64,000 nt of DNA from Mycolicibacterium gilvum. GTDB lineage: Bacteria; Actinomycetota; Actinomycetes; Mycobacteriales; Mycobacteriaceae. Each line of letters starts with the position of its first letter. Within the stretch, counting starts at the first letter, position 1. Both the position numbers and the translations under genes were made by a program. The stretch lies in the NCBI RefSeq assembly GCF_900454025.1, contig NZ_UGQM01000001.1, positions 5,890,001-5,954,000 of the forward strand, written 5' to 3'. Below are positions 17,279 through 27,540 of the stretch, in pieces. Under the pieces are notes generated by a model, which saw nothing but the letters and a program-made list of their open reading frames with translations, was not told the origin of the DNA and searched no databases.

Positions 17279-17848
17279 GTGGCCGACGCCGCGATTGATC
17301 TGCTCGGTTCCCAGGGAGCCCGCGGCCTGAGCCACGAGAAAGTGGACCAGCACGCCGGACTACCGCGAGGCACGACGTCGTTCTATTTCCGTACGCGGAG
17401 AGCCTTGCTGCACGGCATCGCCGCGCGGCTCACGGATCTCGATATCGCCGACCTGTCCCGAATGACCGAACTCTCCGACGACATGGCCGACGGCTTCACC
17501 GGGACGGCCGGGCTGGCCCGGCTGGTGATGGCGTCCAACGCCGAGCCCTATTTGACGCGTAGCCGGGCGCGCTACGAGCTCGCTCTGCAGATGAGTCGCG
17601 AACCCGAACTCGCCGAGACACTGATGCAGTTCGCCGCGAAGTTCTACGCATTGGCGGAGTCGGTGATACGTGATTGGCACGCAAGCGATCCCGCGCCGGA
17701 TCCGCGCCTCGTCGAGGAGCAGGCCGTCATGGTGCTGACGATGATCAACGGCGTGATCCTCAGCTTCGTCCACGGCGCTCCGGTTGTCTCGGAGGCTGCG
17801 CAACTGGAGCGCTGGATTCAAGCCATGCTGGAAGGTGGAGCACGCTGA
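17279..17848 (+). CDS. TetR-family regulator
   Basis: A 189-residue TetR regulator with an N-terminal helix-turn-helix: VADAAIDLLGSQGARGLSHE, then HAGLPRGTTSFYFRTRRAL. The frame is open upstream of the GTG at 17279 (reading RRKYNAPERRRQ), but no ATG or GTG occurs there before a stop. Either the GTG is the start or a few Arg-rich residues are lost to an unusual start. It is divergent from the secreted lipase with a palindrome between, and the lipase is its likely target. Confidence 0.8.
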   Translation: MADAAIDLLGSQGARGLSHEKVDQHAGLPRGTTSFYFRTRRALLHGIAARLTDLDIADLSRMTELSDDMADGFTGTAGLARLVMASNAEPYLTRSRARYELALQMSREPELAETLMQFAAKFYALAESVIRDWHASDPAPDPRLVEEQAVMVLTMINGVILSFVHGAPVVSEAAQLERWIQAMLEGGAR

Positions 17849-17967
17849 CGGCCTCCTTGCCGTCCACCGGCCCAGCCGACTAGTCGTCGTGGCCGACTGG
17901 GTGAAAAGCCCCTTCCAGCAGGACTGAGCCCCGACCGCGACCGGTCTGCGAGGACTAGCGTGGCGGA

Positions 17968-18336
17968 ATGGGTTTGTTCAGTCATGAGGAACTCCGGGAT
18001 CCGGACGATGGGGTGAGTGGCGGCGCCAGTAGTGGGGGTGTTCAGAGGGTCCGCAGCGCTGAGGTGGACGAGTTCGGGGTCGACGGTCCTGTGGTGGTGG
18101 GTCCGGGGTCGCCGCCTGAAGATGGTTCGTGCGGTCAGTTCGCGGTGCAGTTTCATGTGACGACGTCAATGCTCGTCGGGTTGAAACGTATTGCGGATGC
18201 GCGCGGAGTCACTGTGCCGGAGGTGTGCCGACAGGTAGTCGGTGTCTTTGTTGCCCAGCAGGAGGGCGAGTTGACTGCGTTGCTTGCGGCTGAGGCCGAG
18301 ACGGTTGACTACCGACCGAGTTTGGGTCAGGCGTAG
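17968..18336 (+). CDS. Small protein with possible ribbon-helix-helix
   Basis: 122 residues with no clear family. The N-terminal half is Gly/Ser-rich and probably disordered. The second half reads FAVQFHVTTSMLVGLKRIAD followed by a helix and TVPEVCRQVVGVFVAQQE, a strand-helix-helix order like ribbon-helix-helix DNA-binding proteins. If so, it would be a small transcription factor or a partition or antitoxin-like protein. It lies at the left border of the kinase island. Codon choice is less GC-biased than in the genes before it. Confidence 0.5.
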   Translation: MGLFSHEELRDPDDGVSGGASSGGVQRVRSAEVDEFGVDGPVVVGPGSPPEDGSCGQFAVQFHVTTSMLVGLKRIADARGVTVPEVCRQVVGVFVAQQEGELTALLAAEAETVDYRPSLGQA

Positions 18337-18779
18337 TGGCACCGGCGCAGAGTGGTCGCCTTGGATCTGCTCCTGCTTGAACTATTGGCTGGAGAGGCGT
18401 CCGGGCCCGTTAGGCATTACGATCTCGAGTATCACTCAGACCTGATGACGGTTGGTGCAGCGAGCAGAGACTCGTAGCGCTTGGTTGCACAAGCGATCAC
18501 ATATCGGATGCGGCTCACGGTTGCCGATCAATCGGATTATGGGCGATTTCGGATATCCGCGGCGACGAGCTTCAATAGCTTTATGGAGACGCGATTTGCA
18601 AGTTGGTCAAGCGATCTGGCGAGGCGGACATTCCTAGCGCACCACTCCGGCCGTCGAGATCGCATATGCCCCAATCAGTGGGAGCGCTGCACGTTGCAGT
18701 ACTCCAACTTGGCCGGCCGGCAGGTGTCGACGACCTCGAGAACGACACAGCAGGTCGATAACGACCCCGATCTCGGTGG
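18337..18779. other. Intergenic stretch, no supported gene
   Basis: About 440 bp of lower-GC sequence separate the small regulator-like gene from the PGRP gene. Short frames exist (for example 18481-18783, plus strand) but lack ribosome sites and recognisable content. No tRNA or attachment repeat was found. It may mark the left edge of the kinase island. Confidence 0.4.
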
Positions 18780-19619
18780 CTAGTCGCCCGCTTGTATCGC
18801 CGCGACACGTTCCAAAGCTGCGGTACCACAGATCCTCTGCAGCTCAATTGGACCCGAAGCAAGGAGCTCGTTCACGCGGCGGGTGAGCTCCCCAGATTCG
18901 ACATACGCATACAGGTTGGCGCCTGGGCAGGCTGTGGCCGCATAATTGCGATGCCCCTCAACCACAGTCGGCGAGATCGCGTATTCATTCGCTGCCCACG
19001 CGAAAACTATTGCAGCGCTGCCCAATTGCTCGGGTATAACTTCCTCTTCGTCGAAGTTCCCTTCGCATAGCACGAGGAAGTGTCCGTCGGTGTCGTACTC
19101 CGTCGCGGTATCCCCCTTGATCATGGGGTCACGTAGCTCGTAGATGTTGCCGTTGCGATCGACTGCCACGTGGTAAGCGATGTCCGTCCAACCGTGCTGG
19201 TTCTGGTGCAGTTGTTGGTGCTGGCGCAGCCGGGCTGGCGCATTGCGGTTGTCGCCGAGCACCGCGCCAGTGTGGTGGATCGTCATCAGCCTCGGGATAT
19301 GGGAGATACCGCCCTCACGTGCCGGTAGCGCGCCCCATCCGTCCCTGCAAATCATCTGCGCAACCGCTGCGGCGGCTGGCGGCGACTGGACTGGTTGCGG
19401 TGCTGGCTCGGGGGGCGGCGTTGGCTCGACGCTGCCCGTGGGTGCAGGCGGGGGCGACGAAGGGTTTGTCGGCGTTGCCGAGTTCGCCACATCGGTGGTT
19501 TGCGAGCACGCGCTCAGTACCGACGCCAACCCAACCGTGCCCGCTATCGCCAACAGCCGGCGCCGATTGACGGGCGTGTCGAGCAGGCCGGCAGGTTCTT
19601 CGTGCCCGCAGGTGCACAT
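18780..19619 (-). CDS. Tat lipoprotein, PGRP/type-2 amidase
   Basis: About 279 residues from the ATG at 19619, which has AGGGAG just upstream. The N-terminus has a twin-arginine motif (NRRRLLAIAG) followed by a lipobox (LSAC, Cys38), so it should be a Tat-exported lipoprotein. A Pro-rich linker (about 50-82) leads to an amidase_2/PGRP domain with zinc ligands His115 (TIHHTG), His223 (EGHRNY) and Cys231 (TACPG). This predicts N-acetylmuramoyl-L-alanine amidase activity on peptidoglycan at the outer face of the membrane. It is divergent from the first kinase gene, 142 bp away. Confidence 0.85.
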   Translation of the reverse strand: MCTCGHEEPAGLLDTPVNRRRLLAIAGTVGLASVLSACSQTTDVANSATPTNPSSPPPAPTGSVEPTPPPEPAPQPVQSPPAAAAVAQMICRDGWGALPAREGGISHIPRLMTIHHTGAVLGDNRNAPARLRQHQQLHQNQHGWTDIAYHVAVDRNGNIYELRDPMIKGDTATEYDTDGHFLVLCEGNFDEEEVIPEQLGSAAIVFAWAANEYAISPTVVEGHRNYAATACPGANLYAYVESGELTRRVNELLASGPIELQRICGTAALERVAAIQAGD

Positions 19620-19761
19620 GCTCCCTAACCCTACGGAGGAGACCGCTGATATGGGCTCCTTCTGCTGATAAGGCTCAGTGCCGCCGTTTGCCCGCAGCTG
19701 GCGCGCGGGCTCCCTTGTCGGAACGGGTGTGGCGTCTAGCAATGCTGATTAGTATCCAGTT

Positions 19762-21348
19762 ATGCCCATCGCTGAAGGGGCGGTCTTTGCCGGATACACC
19801 ATTCAGCGCTTACTGGGCAGCGGGGGAATGGGCGAGGTTTATCTTGTGCAGCATCCTCGGCTGCCGCGCCAGGAGGCTCTCAAGATCCTCCCTGCGAGCG
19901 TAAGCGCTGACCCGGACTACCGCCAACGGTTCGCACGTGAAGCCGATATTGCCGCGTCGCTGTGGCACCCGCATATCGTCGCGGTGCACGATCGTGGCGA
20001 ACACGACGGGCAGCTGTGGATCACGATGGATTACGTCGAGGGCACCGACGCGGCGCGGCTCATGCGCGAGCGCTACCCGCACGGAATGCCGCCGCGAGAC
20101 GTCGTCGAGATCGTCGCTGCGGTCGCAGACGCGCTTGACTATGCCCACGAACGGTTCCTGCTGCACCGCGACGTCAAACCCGCGAACATCCTGCTCAGTG
20201 ACCTTCGACATGGTGAACGTCGCATCGTCCTCGCTGACTTCGGGATCGCACGCGGAGTTGACGACAGCAATGGCCTGACCGCGACAAATATGACGGTCGG
20301 CTCCGTGGCGTACGCGGCGCCGGAACAACTTACGGGGAAGGCGCTCGATGGTCGTGCCGATCAGTACGCGCTAGCTGCTACGGCGTTTCACCTGTTCACC
20401 GGGACGGTGCCGTACGGCAACTCGAATCCCGCCGTGGTGATCGGCAACCATCTCAGCTCCCCTCCGCCGTTGCTTAGTCAGCTGCGCGACGACCTCGGAC
20501 AGATGGACTCGGCTTTGGCCACCGCGATGGCCAAGGAACCTCATCACCGCTTCGAGACCTGTCGGGATTTTGCCGCGGCACTCGCCGGTCGTAGCAGCTC
20601 ACCCGCTGTCAGCGGACACGCCGTGGGCCCCTATGACTTTACCCAGCTTGCGCCGCGACCCGCTCCGGTGCCGCCCGAGGCGCCGACGCAACTACGCCAA
20701 GTCCCGACACCCTCGTCGACGGGTGGTGTTCAGCAGCGACGGACAGGGCTTGTGGTTGCCGCGGCTGTTGCGGCTTTGCTCGTGGTGGGAGGCGTCGCCT
20801 TCATGGGCGCGAAACTGGCGCAGTCTCCAACCCCGCAGCCGCCGGCGGCATCGCCGACTCTAACCCGGCCGGCCTGGCCTGAGACTGTCGAGCCGCCGCG
20901 CACGGTAACCAAGACGGCCCCGCCGGTGACCGTCACGCAGCCTGGCAGTCCTCCGCCCGCCGCCCCCTCGGCCCCGCGTGCGCCCGCGCCCGCCCCGCGT
21001 GCCCCGTCGGCGTCCTCTGGAGATCTGGGTCTGATTCGTCCGATGAGTCGCCCGAGTTGCAATGGCCAAGGAATCGTTGTGCTGGGGTCCGTCACCACGC
21101 CTGGGCAGTATGCCGCTGGGGTGCAACGGCTTCTGGCCGCTCACCCTGGAGCGTCCTACCTCCGGACCGATCAAACGTGCCCGTCTTTGCGCGCAGCGAC
21201 CGCAGAGGGCAACCCCATCTACGCGGTCTACCGACCAGCCGGAACAACCATCATCGAGGTGTGCGCTGCGGTGCGTGCGGCCGGCGGAGAGGCGTACGGC
21301 AAGTGGTTGGACTACACAACCGACCCCAGCTTCCAGATTCCGTGCTGA
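19762..21348 (+). CDS. Transmembrane Ser/Thr protein kinase 1
   Basis: A 528-residue Hanks-type kinase. It has the glycine loop GSGGMGEV (19-26), Lys41, HRDVKPAN (135-142), DFG (159-161), an activation loop with TATNMT, and APE (186-188). One membrane helix (about 330-349) is followed by a Pro/Thr-rich stalk and an extracytoplasmic domain of about 100 residues with four Cys, probably two disulfides. The family phosphorylates division, wall-synthesis and regulatory proteins in response to envelope cues. Its 3' end overlaps the zinc-peptidase gene by 7 bp. It is a close paralogue of kinase 3. Confidence 0.93.
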   Translation: MPIAEGAVFAGYTIQRLLGSGGMGEVYLVQHPRLPRQEALKILPASVSADPDYRQRFAREADIAASLWHPHIVAVHDRGEHDGQLWITMDYVEGTDAARLMRERYPHGMPPRDVVEIVAAVADALDYAHERFLLHRDVKPANILLSDLRHGERRIVLADFGIARGVDDSNGLTATNMTVGSVAYAAPEQLTGKALDGRADQYALAATAFHLFTGTVPYGNSNPAVVIGNHLSSPPPLLSQLRDDLGQMDSALATAMAKEPHHRFETCRDFAAALAGRSSSPAVSGHAVGPYDFTQLAPRPAPVPPEAPTQLRQVPTPSSTGGVQQRRTGLVVAAAVAALLVVGGVAFMGAKLAQSPTPQPPAASPTLTRPAWPETVEPPRTVTKTAPPVTVTQPGSPPPAAPSAPRAPAPAPRAPSASSGDLGLIRPMSRPSCNGQGIVVLGSVTTPGQYAAGVQRLLAAHPGASYLRTDQTCPSLRAATAEGNPIYAVYRPAGTTIIEVCAAVRAAGGEAYGKWLDYTTDPSFQIPC

Positions 21349-22829
21349 TCGCCCGCCCACGACTTTCGTGCCCGAGAACCCGCGGGCGTTTGCGCATCGC
21401 CATGCTGATGCCGCTACTTCTTGTCGCGGCGTGCTCGAGCCAGCACAACGTCAGGACGCCAGACCCAGCCGACCAGCCGGAATACCGCGTCGGTGGATTA
21501 CCGGTCGTGGAGGGCCCGAGTGGCTTGCGTGACAATGCCCCCGGACTTCGGAGGGGCGCCGATGGCAGTGACGGCGGTCCAGCCGATGCCCTGGTCCTCG
21601 CTGCGATCGATGACGTTGAAATGTTCTGGCAGCAGGTCTATCCCGACACGTTCGGGACCCAGTTCCGACCTGTCGACGAACTGGTCTCCTACGATTCGTT
21701 GGACCCGTCGAGCCCCGAAGTCTGCGGTGTGGACACCTATGACATGCCCAACGCGATGTGGTGCGCTCCGCTGTTCTCAGACAAGGAGTACATCGCCTGG
21801 GATCGTGGCTTTCTGGTGCCCACCGGCCAGCAGTACTTCGGAGATAGTGCAATCGCTGCCCTCATCGCCCACGAGTATGGCCATGCGGTCCAAAGCTCGG
21901 CCGATCTTGTCGGATTCTTTACCGAGACCATCGTCAAGGAACAGCAAGCGGATTGCTTCGCCGGCGCGTACAGCCGCTGGGTAGCGGAGGGAAAGTCACC
22001 GAGATTCACGCTGTCAACCGGAGAGGGCCTAAATCGCGTGCTTGCCGGTGCCATCAGCTCCGCTGATCCCGTGTGGTCAGAGCGTGAGTCGGAGATGGTG
22101 GAGGAAGGTCACGGCACCGCCCTGGACCGAACACGTGCCTTCCAACAAGGCTTCACCGACGGTACGGCGTCGTGCGCCGCGATTGACCTGGCCGTCATCG
22201 AGCAGCAGCGCGGCGACCTCCCGATATTGCTGCAGCGAGACTCCACCGGGGGCACCCAAAGCGGTGAGCTGCCGTTAGACGAGTCCACGCTGTCGACGCT
22301 CATGGAACTCCTCGACCAGATTCATCGCCCTCCAAGTCCACCCGGGCTCTCGTTTGACACCGAATCATGCCCCGAGGGGCCGGCTAGTCCCCCGGCTTCG
22401 TACTGCGCCAGCACCAACACGATTGTCGTCGACCTGCCAGGGCTCCAGGCGATGTCAGTGCCCGCCCGCCGGGAGGACTACAGCCTTCCCCAAGGCGATA
22501 ACAGCGGCCTGTCGATCGTCACATCGCGCTACGCGATGTCGCTGCAGCACGCGCGTGGACGGCCACTCGATGCTCCCAGCACCGCGCTTCTTACCGCCTG
22601 CCTCACCGGTGTCGCACAAGGCGCTATGGCCGAACCCCTCGACCTTCCGAGCGGCAACACACTGCAACTTGCGGCCGGCGATATCGACGAGGCGATTGGC
22701 GGTCTTCTCACCAACGGCCTCGTTGCGGGAACCATCGACGGGCTGACAGTGCCCGCCGGGTTCACCCGGATCGAAGCGTTTCGAGCCGGGCTCGCAGGCT
22801 CCGAGCAGACGTGCCTCCAGCAATACTGA
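21342..22829 (+). CDS. Lipoprotein zinc metallopeptidase (HEYGH)
   Basis: About 495 residues from a GTG at 21342, overlapping the kinase-1 stop. Basic residues then [11 protein letters not shown] give a lipoprotein signal with Cys31. The active site HEYGH (177-181) plus the downstream Glu in [10 protein letters not shown] resembles the neutral zinc metallopeptidase family (YpfJ-like). The C-terminal half repeats a similar scaffold without the metal motif. The substrate is unknown; surface or peptidoglycan-associated proteins are plausible. Overlap with the kinase gene implies co-translation and a linked function. Confidence 0.78.
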   Translation: MLIARPRLSCPRTRGRLRIAMLMPLLLVAACSSQHNVRTPDPADQPEYRVGGLPVVEGPSGLRDNAPGLRRGADGSDGGPADALVLAAIDDVEMFWQQVYPDTFGTQFRPVDELVSYDSLDPSSPEVCGVDTYDMPNAMWCAPLFSDKEYIAWDRGFLVPTGQQYFGDSAIAALIAHEYGHAVQSSADLVGFFTETIVKEQQADCFAGAYSRWVAEGKSPRFTLSTGEGLNRVLAGAISSADPVWSERESEMVEEGHGTALDRTRAFQQGFTDGTASCAAIDLAVIEQQRGDLPILLQRDSTGGTQSGELPLDESTLSTLMELLDQIHRPPSPPGLSFDTESCPEGPASPPASYCASTNTIVVDLPGLQAMSVPARREDYSLPQGDNSGLSIVTSRYAMSLQHARGRPLDAPSTALLTACLTGVAQGAMAEPLDLPSGNTLQLAAGDIDEAIGGLLTNGLVAGTIDGLTVPAGFTRIEAFRAGLAGSEQTCLQQY

Positions 22830-22915
22830 CCATCCGCTTCTCACGCTGATCCGGCCGATAGACCGGCTGTTTGTGGTTCACTAGCAAACTGGGAGATGTA
22901 CCTTAGGGGGTTTCG

Positions 22916-24439
22916 GTGGCGGTGACGTCTGGCCGCTCAAGGGTTGGCACACGTTTCGGAAAGTACGAACTGCTCACGCTTTTGGGCCGCGGTGGCATGG
23001 GTGAGGTGTACGAAGCCCGCGACACCCAAAAAGGGCGCATCGTCGCGCTGAAGATCCTCCTTGATCAGTACGCGCAAGAACCCGGATACCGGGACAGATT
23101 CACCCGCGAAGCCAATGCCGCCGCTGCGCTGCAAGAACCGCATGTCGTACCTATCCACGACTGGGGCGAGATCGACGGCAACCTCTACATCGACATGCGT
23201 CTCATCCGCGGTACAGACCTACGCAAGCTGTGCGCACGCGGGCCGTTAGACCCTGCCAGAGCAGTCCGCATTATCAGCCAGGTCGCCTCAGCTCTAGACG
23301 CTGCGCACGCCGAGGGATTGATCCACCGCGACGTCAAGCCGGAAAACATCGTGGTATCTGGCGGCGATTTCGCACATCTCCTTGACTTCGGCATCGCCGA
23401 GAAGATCGGAGACACCCATCTGACACAGGCCGGCCTGACCGTCGGATCCTGGGCATACATGGCACCCGAACGCCTCAGCGGCGACCAAGCCACATATGCG
23501 GTCGACATCTACTCGTTGGCGTGCGTCCTCTACGAAATCCTCACTGGTACTCGACCATTCGCCATCGATAGCATGCAACAGGTCATCAATGCCCACCTGC
23601 AAACTCCCCCGCCACAGGCAAGCACGACCAACCCACACATCCCCCGCGCCCTCGATGCCGTCATCGAACGCGGAATGGCCAAAGAACCCGACGACCGGTA
23701 CGGAAGTGCCGGCGCACTTGCGCGCGCCGCGCAGCGTGCGATCTCCGGACCCGCCGAACTTGACCCCAACGCGACGATGGCAGCCGCACACGTCAACTAC
23801 CCCACCGAGCAACACACGAGGCGAGCACCTGCACCACAAGTGCCACCCACCCCGATGCCGGCAAGCGCGACGGTGCAGGAATCCGGCATCTCCAAACCGA
23901 TGATCATCGGTGTCGCAGCCAGTGCCGCACTGTTTCTCGCTGCGGCAGGTATCGCCGTCGGCATGATCGCAGCCCAGTCCGGAGACAGCGGTAACCAGAA
24001 CGCCGTCCAGAATCCGTCGCTCACGCGGTTACCCGCACCCGAACGGCCGCTACCGGCCGGACAGCGTCCCACCATCCAAGACCGGACCTCCGCGCCTCGC
24101 CCGGCAGTTGCGCCGCCGGCGGTAACCGGTGTCGACGGATTAGGACAACGGTGCGACAGCGGCGTTCAGGTTCTTGGCAGTCCCGGCGCTGGCAGTCGTG
24201 CAGTACGTGGAAGTACTGAAACCAGTTGCCGCTTCGTGGAGAACGTACTGACCGCTTACTGGGATGCAGGCGGGCCGAATGCCTCACCGCGCACGATTTC
24301 TGCGGCAGGCGGTGTCCCGTGTAATCCGCGTCGCGCACGGTGCGCGGGCGATTTCTACATCCTCGAATGCAGCCCCTTCGATACCGGCGACTGGGTCACC
24401 TGCCGAGGTGGAGTGAACGCGGTTGTCCATATCTACTAG
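22916..24439 (+). CDS. Transmembrane Ser/Thr protein kinase 2
   Basis: A 507-residue Hanks-type kinase resembling the PknE/PknH lineage: RFGKYELLTLLGRGGMGEVY, Lys46, HRDVKPEN (137-144), DFG (157-159), APE (183-185). A membrane helix (about 329-353) leads to a Pro-rich stalk and a Cys-rich extracytoplasmic domain (six Cys after residue 400) ending GGVNAVVHIY. It is only distantly similar to kinases 1 and 3. It starts at GTG, 86 bp after the peptidase gene, and overlaps the next lipoprotein gene by 17 bp. Confidence 0.93.
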   Translation: MAVTSGRSRVGTRFGKYELLTLLGRGGMGEVYEARDTQKGRIVALKILLDQYAQEPGYRDRFTREANAAAALQEPHVVPIHDWGEIDGNLYIDMRLIRGTDLRKLCARGPLDPARAVRIISQVASALDAAHAEGLIHRDVKPENIVVSGGDFAHLLDFGIAEKIGDTHLTQAGLTVGSWAYMAPERLSGDQATYAVDIYSLACVLYEILTGTRPFAIDSMQQVINAHLQTPPPQASTTNPHIPRALDAVIERGMAKEPDDRYGSAGALARAAQRAISGPAELDPNATMAAAHVNYPTEQHTRRAPAPQVPPTPMPASATVQESGISKPMIIGVAASAALFLAAAGIAVGMIAAQSGDSGNQNAVQNPSLTRLPAPERPLPAGQRPTIQDRTSAPRPAVAPPAVTGVDGLGQRCDSGVQVLGSPGAGSRAVRGSTETSCRFVENVLTAYWDAGGPNASPRTISAAGGVPCNPRRARCAGDFYILECSPFDTGDWVTCRGGVNAVVHIY

Positions 24440-25325
24440 CAAGCGGGCACTTGTCTTCGGTTCTCTAATAAGTGTTCTAACTGGGTGCGTACCCTCCGAC
24501 CGCTCAATGGAGACCACGAGCGCGTCCCCGCCTCCACCACCGGTGCCTGTACTGGTCGCGCCGGTGACGCCCACAAACTCCGAATCGACGCCCGTTCCGA
24601 GCGCTCAAGAGATTGATGCGAGCAGCTTGGCGACCAGCTTCACGCAGATGGCTGCGACCCTTCCGGCGGGTGATGTCGGGGTCACCATCTACGATGGGCA
24701 ACGCATCACCCAGTATGGGTCGTGGACCGATGGCGCAGCGTGGTCGACCATTAAGGTTCCGCTGTCGATCGCCGCCCTTCGCGCCGATCCCGAAGGCGCA
24801 GAACCCCTAATGCGCCAGGCGATTTCGCAGTCCGACAATTCTTCCGCTGATCAAATGTGGGCGCTGCTCGGCGATCCCGCTGCGGCGGCGGCCGCAGTAG
24901 AGGACGTCCTCCGCGAAGGGGGCGATGCAGTTACCACCGTCCAGCAGCAACAGGTTCGGCCACCCTATAGCTCTTACGGGCAGACCACGTGGTCGGAGTA
25001 TCAGACCGCAATCTTTGCCTTCAACCTCCCCTGCGTCCCGGGCGCGGAACCTGTACTGGCCTCGATGCGGGCAGTTGGAGGAAATCAGCAGTGGGGGCTG
25101 GCAAACTTCGCAGGCACCGCTGTAAAAGGCGGCTGGGGGCCCGGAACCGACGGTGGGTATCTAGTTCGCCAACTCGCTGTCGTGAACAATGCGACAGGCA
25201 TACTCGGCATATCACTTGCAGCCCGTCCTCACGACGGCAGCATCGCCACTGGCGAGGCGATGCTCAACTTCCTCGGCGCATGGATCGATCAGACGCGCAA
25301 CAACATCGTGGGGGGACAATGCTGA
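24423..25325 (+). CDS. Lipoprotein, class-A beta-lactamase-like
   Basis: 300 residues from a TTG start inside the kinase-2 gene. A lipoprotein signal (VFGSLISVLTGC, Cys22) is followed by a Pro-rich linker and a serine beta-lactamase/penicillin-recognising fold: SxxK as STIK (108-111), SDN (137-139), and KGG (235-237) in place of KTG. The set of motifs predicts an active-site serine. The weak match outside them argues for an envelope sensor or peptidase-like role rather than resistance. Overlap with kinase 2 suggests the two work together. Confidence 0.75.
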   Translation: MSISTSKRALVFGSLISVLTGCVPSDRSMETTSASPPPPPVPVLVAPVTPTNSESTPVPSAQEIDASSLATSFTQMAATLPAGDVGVTIYDGQRITQYGSWTDGAAWSTIKVPLSIAALRADPEGAEPLMRQAISQSDNSSADQMWALLGDPAAAAAAVEDVLREGGDAVTTVQQQQVRPPYSSYGQTTWSEYQTAIFAFNLPCVPGAEPVLASMRAVGGNQQWGLANFAGTAVKGGWGPGTDGGYLVRQLAVVNNATGILGISLAARPHDGSIATGEAMLNFLGAWIDQTRNNIVGGQC

Positions 25326-25557
25326 TCAAGCGGAGCGGTGCCTCCTTGACGCTTCGCGTAAGTACTCCGGCCCCAGCTTGTCCGACCTCGCGAATAACAA
25401 ACCATCCAGCCTGTCGGCCGCCTTGCGCACTTACTGAGCCGCCGTCCGCGCGTACAGGGTGGGTGCGCCGCCGTAAGTTCAGACGGGCGGGCCGGAAGAC
25501 ACCCAACCGAACCCGAAGGCTGCGTATCCGCCCCGCAACCGCCTCTAGGATCTCGAT
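25326..25557. promoter_or_regulatory. Leader of the third kinase gene
   Basis: This 232-bp gap lies between the beta-lactamase-like gene and kinase 3. No supported gene is seen. It is long enough to hold a separate promoter for kinase 3, unlike the overlapped junctions upstream, but no convincing -10/-35 pair could be chosen by eye. Confidence 0.3.
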
Positions 25558-27267
25558 ATGCCGTTGAGTGCTGGTCAGACGTTTGCTGGCTACCACGTTC
25601 TACGCCCGCTTGGCTCCGGTGGTATGGGGGAGGTCTACCTTGCGAAGCACCCGCGGTTGCCGCGGTTGGACGCCCTGAAGGTGCTCCGTGTAGACCTGTC
25701 ACAGAACCCTGAATACCGTGCGAGATTCGAGCGTGAGGCTGATCTCGCCTCCAGGCTCTGGCATCCAAACATCGTCGGTGTTCACGATCGTGGCGAGTTC
25801 GACAATCACCTGTGGATCTCGATGGACTACATCGACGGATCAGACGTCGGGAAGCTTCTACGCGAGAAGTACCCGGCCGGTCTACCCGTGAACGACGTCC
25901 GTTCGATCGCTACTGCCGTCGCCAGCGCCCTCGACTATGCCCACAAGCAAGGTCTGCTGCACCGCGACGTCAAACCCGCCAACATCATGGTCGCCGGCGG
26001 CGGGGATGACAGACGCATCATGCTTACTGACTTCGGCGTGGCGCGCGCTGTAGGAGACGTCAGTGGCCTGACCGAAACCAATATGACTGTGGGGACGGTG
26101 GCCTACTGCGCCCCAGAACAACTCATGGGTGAAGAACTCGATGGTCGCGCCGATCTGTACGCACTGGCTGCGTCGTGCTACGAGATGTTGACGGGCACAA
26201 CAGTGTTCCCCCACTCCAATGCTGCTGTGGTCATTAGTCGCCATCTCAATGCGGCGCCACCCCGCATCGGCGACACAAGGCCAGACCTCGCGCCTCTGGA
26301 TCACGTGCTCCACACCGCGCTGGCCAAAGACCCGACTGACCGCTTTGCGAATGCTACGGAGTTCGCGGCGCGCCTGCGCGCAACTTCTCCAAATCCAGGC
26401 AGCGCGCCAGCGGCGGAGGCCACTCAGGTGCGTCCCGCTGGCGCACCGAAGACCCCCAGCGAGCCCTCTGCCGGACCGGTACCCCAGGCATCGCCGAAGT
26501 CCCGGCCGTCTCGGTGGTTGAAGGCCCTTCTTGGCCTAGGCGTCCTCGCGGCGGCCGCTGCCATGCTTATTCTTTGGCGCCCGTGGGAGACGGCCCCTGG
26601 CGACAGCCCGCGTGCGCCGACGCCGCCGAGCGCCACTGCCTCGCCATCGAGCACGGCACCGCCGAGTCCGCCCATCGCTGCAGCGCCAACCAGCGCACTC
26701 CCGCAAGCGCCGCCGCAAGCCACACCGACCGAGATCGTCACTGCGGCCGCGGTGAACTCAGCTGGCTTGCCGGCCGCCGGGTACAGCGAGGAGCCTGCCG
26801 ACCCCTCCCGCGCGACGTTGTCGGAGTGTTCACAACCGTCGGTATCGGCGGTGCAACCGGGCATCTATAGCTGTTACCCGTTCGCCGCGAGCGCTACCAC
26901 CTGCTGGCCCGCTCAGCCCCAAGCGATGCTGTGTCTCGATGACCCTTGGAGCAAACGGCTTACTCGATTCGCCTTCTCTACGGCGACGTTGCCGGCGGTG
27001 CTGCCACCGTCAACCCCGCAACCACTGGCGGTGCTCCTTGCGGACGGATCGCGTTGCAGCATCCTCATCGGCGGCGCCAGAGGCCGAGCGGATGGCTATT
27101 CGCCTGCGTACGGATGCAACGGTGGAGATCGACCTCCGATAGTGGTGACGACTCCGGGCTCGGGTGAAGGAATCGATCAGACTGCGCCCACCTGGACAGC
27201 ATGGGTGGCGGACGTTAACGAGCCTCCTCGAGCCGAACGAATCGTCACGGCGATCTTCGCAGGATGA
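25558..27267 (+). CDS. Transmembrane Ser/Thr protein kinase 3
   Basis: A 569-residue Hanks-type kinase with Lys41, HRDVKPAN (135-142), DFG (158-160) and APE (185-187). The catalytic half is a near copy of kinase 1 (for example [18 protein letters not shown] then HPRLPR), so they arose by local duplication. A membrane helix (321-340) is followed by a Pro/Ala/Thr-rich stalk and a different six-Cys extracytoplasmic domain of about 170 residues. Divergent sensors on similar kinases suggest different envelope signals. The region downstream has been cut by an IS21 insertion. Confidence 0.93.
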   Translation: MPLSAGQTFAGYHVLRPLGSGGMGEVYLAKHPRLPRLDALKVLRVDLSQNPEYRARFEREADLASRLWHPNIVGVHDRGEFDNHLWISMDYIDGSDVGKLLREKYPAGLPVNDVRSIATAVASALDYAHKQGLLHRDVKPANIMVAGGGDDRRIMLTDFGVARAVGDVSGLTETNMTVGTVAYCAPEQLMGEELDGRADLYALAASCYEMLTGTTVFPHSNAAVVISRHLNAAPPRIGDTRPDLAPLDHVLHTALAKDPTDRFANATEFAARLRATSPNPGSAPAAEATQVRPAGAPKTPSEPSAGPVPQASPKSRPSRWLKALLGLGVLAAAAAMLILWRPWETAPGDSPRAPTPPSATASPSSTAPPSPPIAAAPTSALPQAPPQATPTEIVTAAAVNSAGLPAAGYSEEPADPSRATLSECSQPSVSAVQPGIYSCYPFAASATTCWPAQPQAMLCLDDPWSKRLTRFAFSTATLPAVLPPSTPQPLAVLLADGSRCSILIGGARGRADGYSPAYGCNGGDRPPIVVTTPGSGEGIDQTAPTWTAWVADVNEPPRAERIVTAIFAG

Positions 27268-27540
27268 CCCCGGGAGGGACTACCACCGCTGATAACGCCC
27301 GAATCCAGGGCTTCACCATCAAGGTTGTACCTGAACCGGCAGCAGGCGACGGTTGGCTCCCATTTCGCGCAGCCATTTTGACAAAGTCTGCCGGTAGCAG
27401 GTGCCTAAGGTTCGGCCAGGACATCGTGCTGACCCACAACTTCGGCCTTCCTACTTTGAACAGGCGCACGCCATGGCCCGGCCGTCAGTCTCGGCGAACA
27501 CGGGACATCGCCGGCGTTAACACCCACCGACAGTGGCGAG
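27268..27540. other. Gap after kinase 3, no confident gene
   Basis: A short frame starts with ATGA overlapping the kinase-3 stop (27264-27599, plus strand). Its second half is Arg-rich shadow sequence and overlaps the opposite-strand fragment. It could be the start of a decayed coupled gene, but the evidence is too weak to call. Confidence 0.3.

Noticed and set aside
18452..18783. Short plus-strand frames in the gap before the PGRP gene
   Set aside because: No ribosome site, no conserved pattern, and overlap with the PGRP 3' end.
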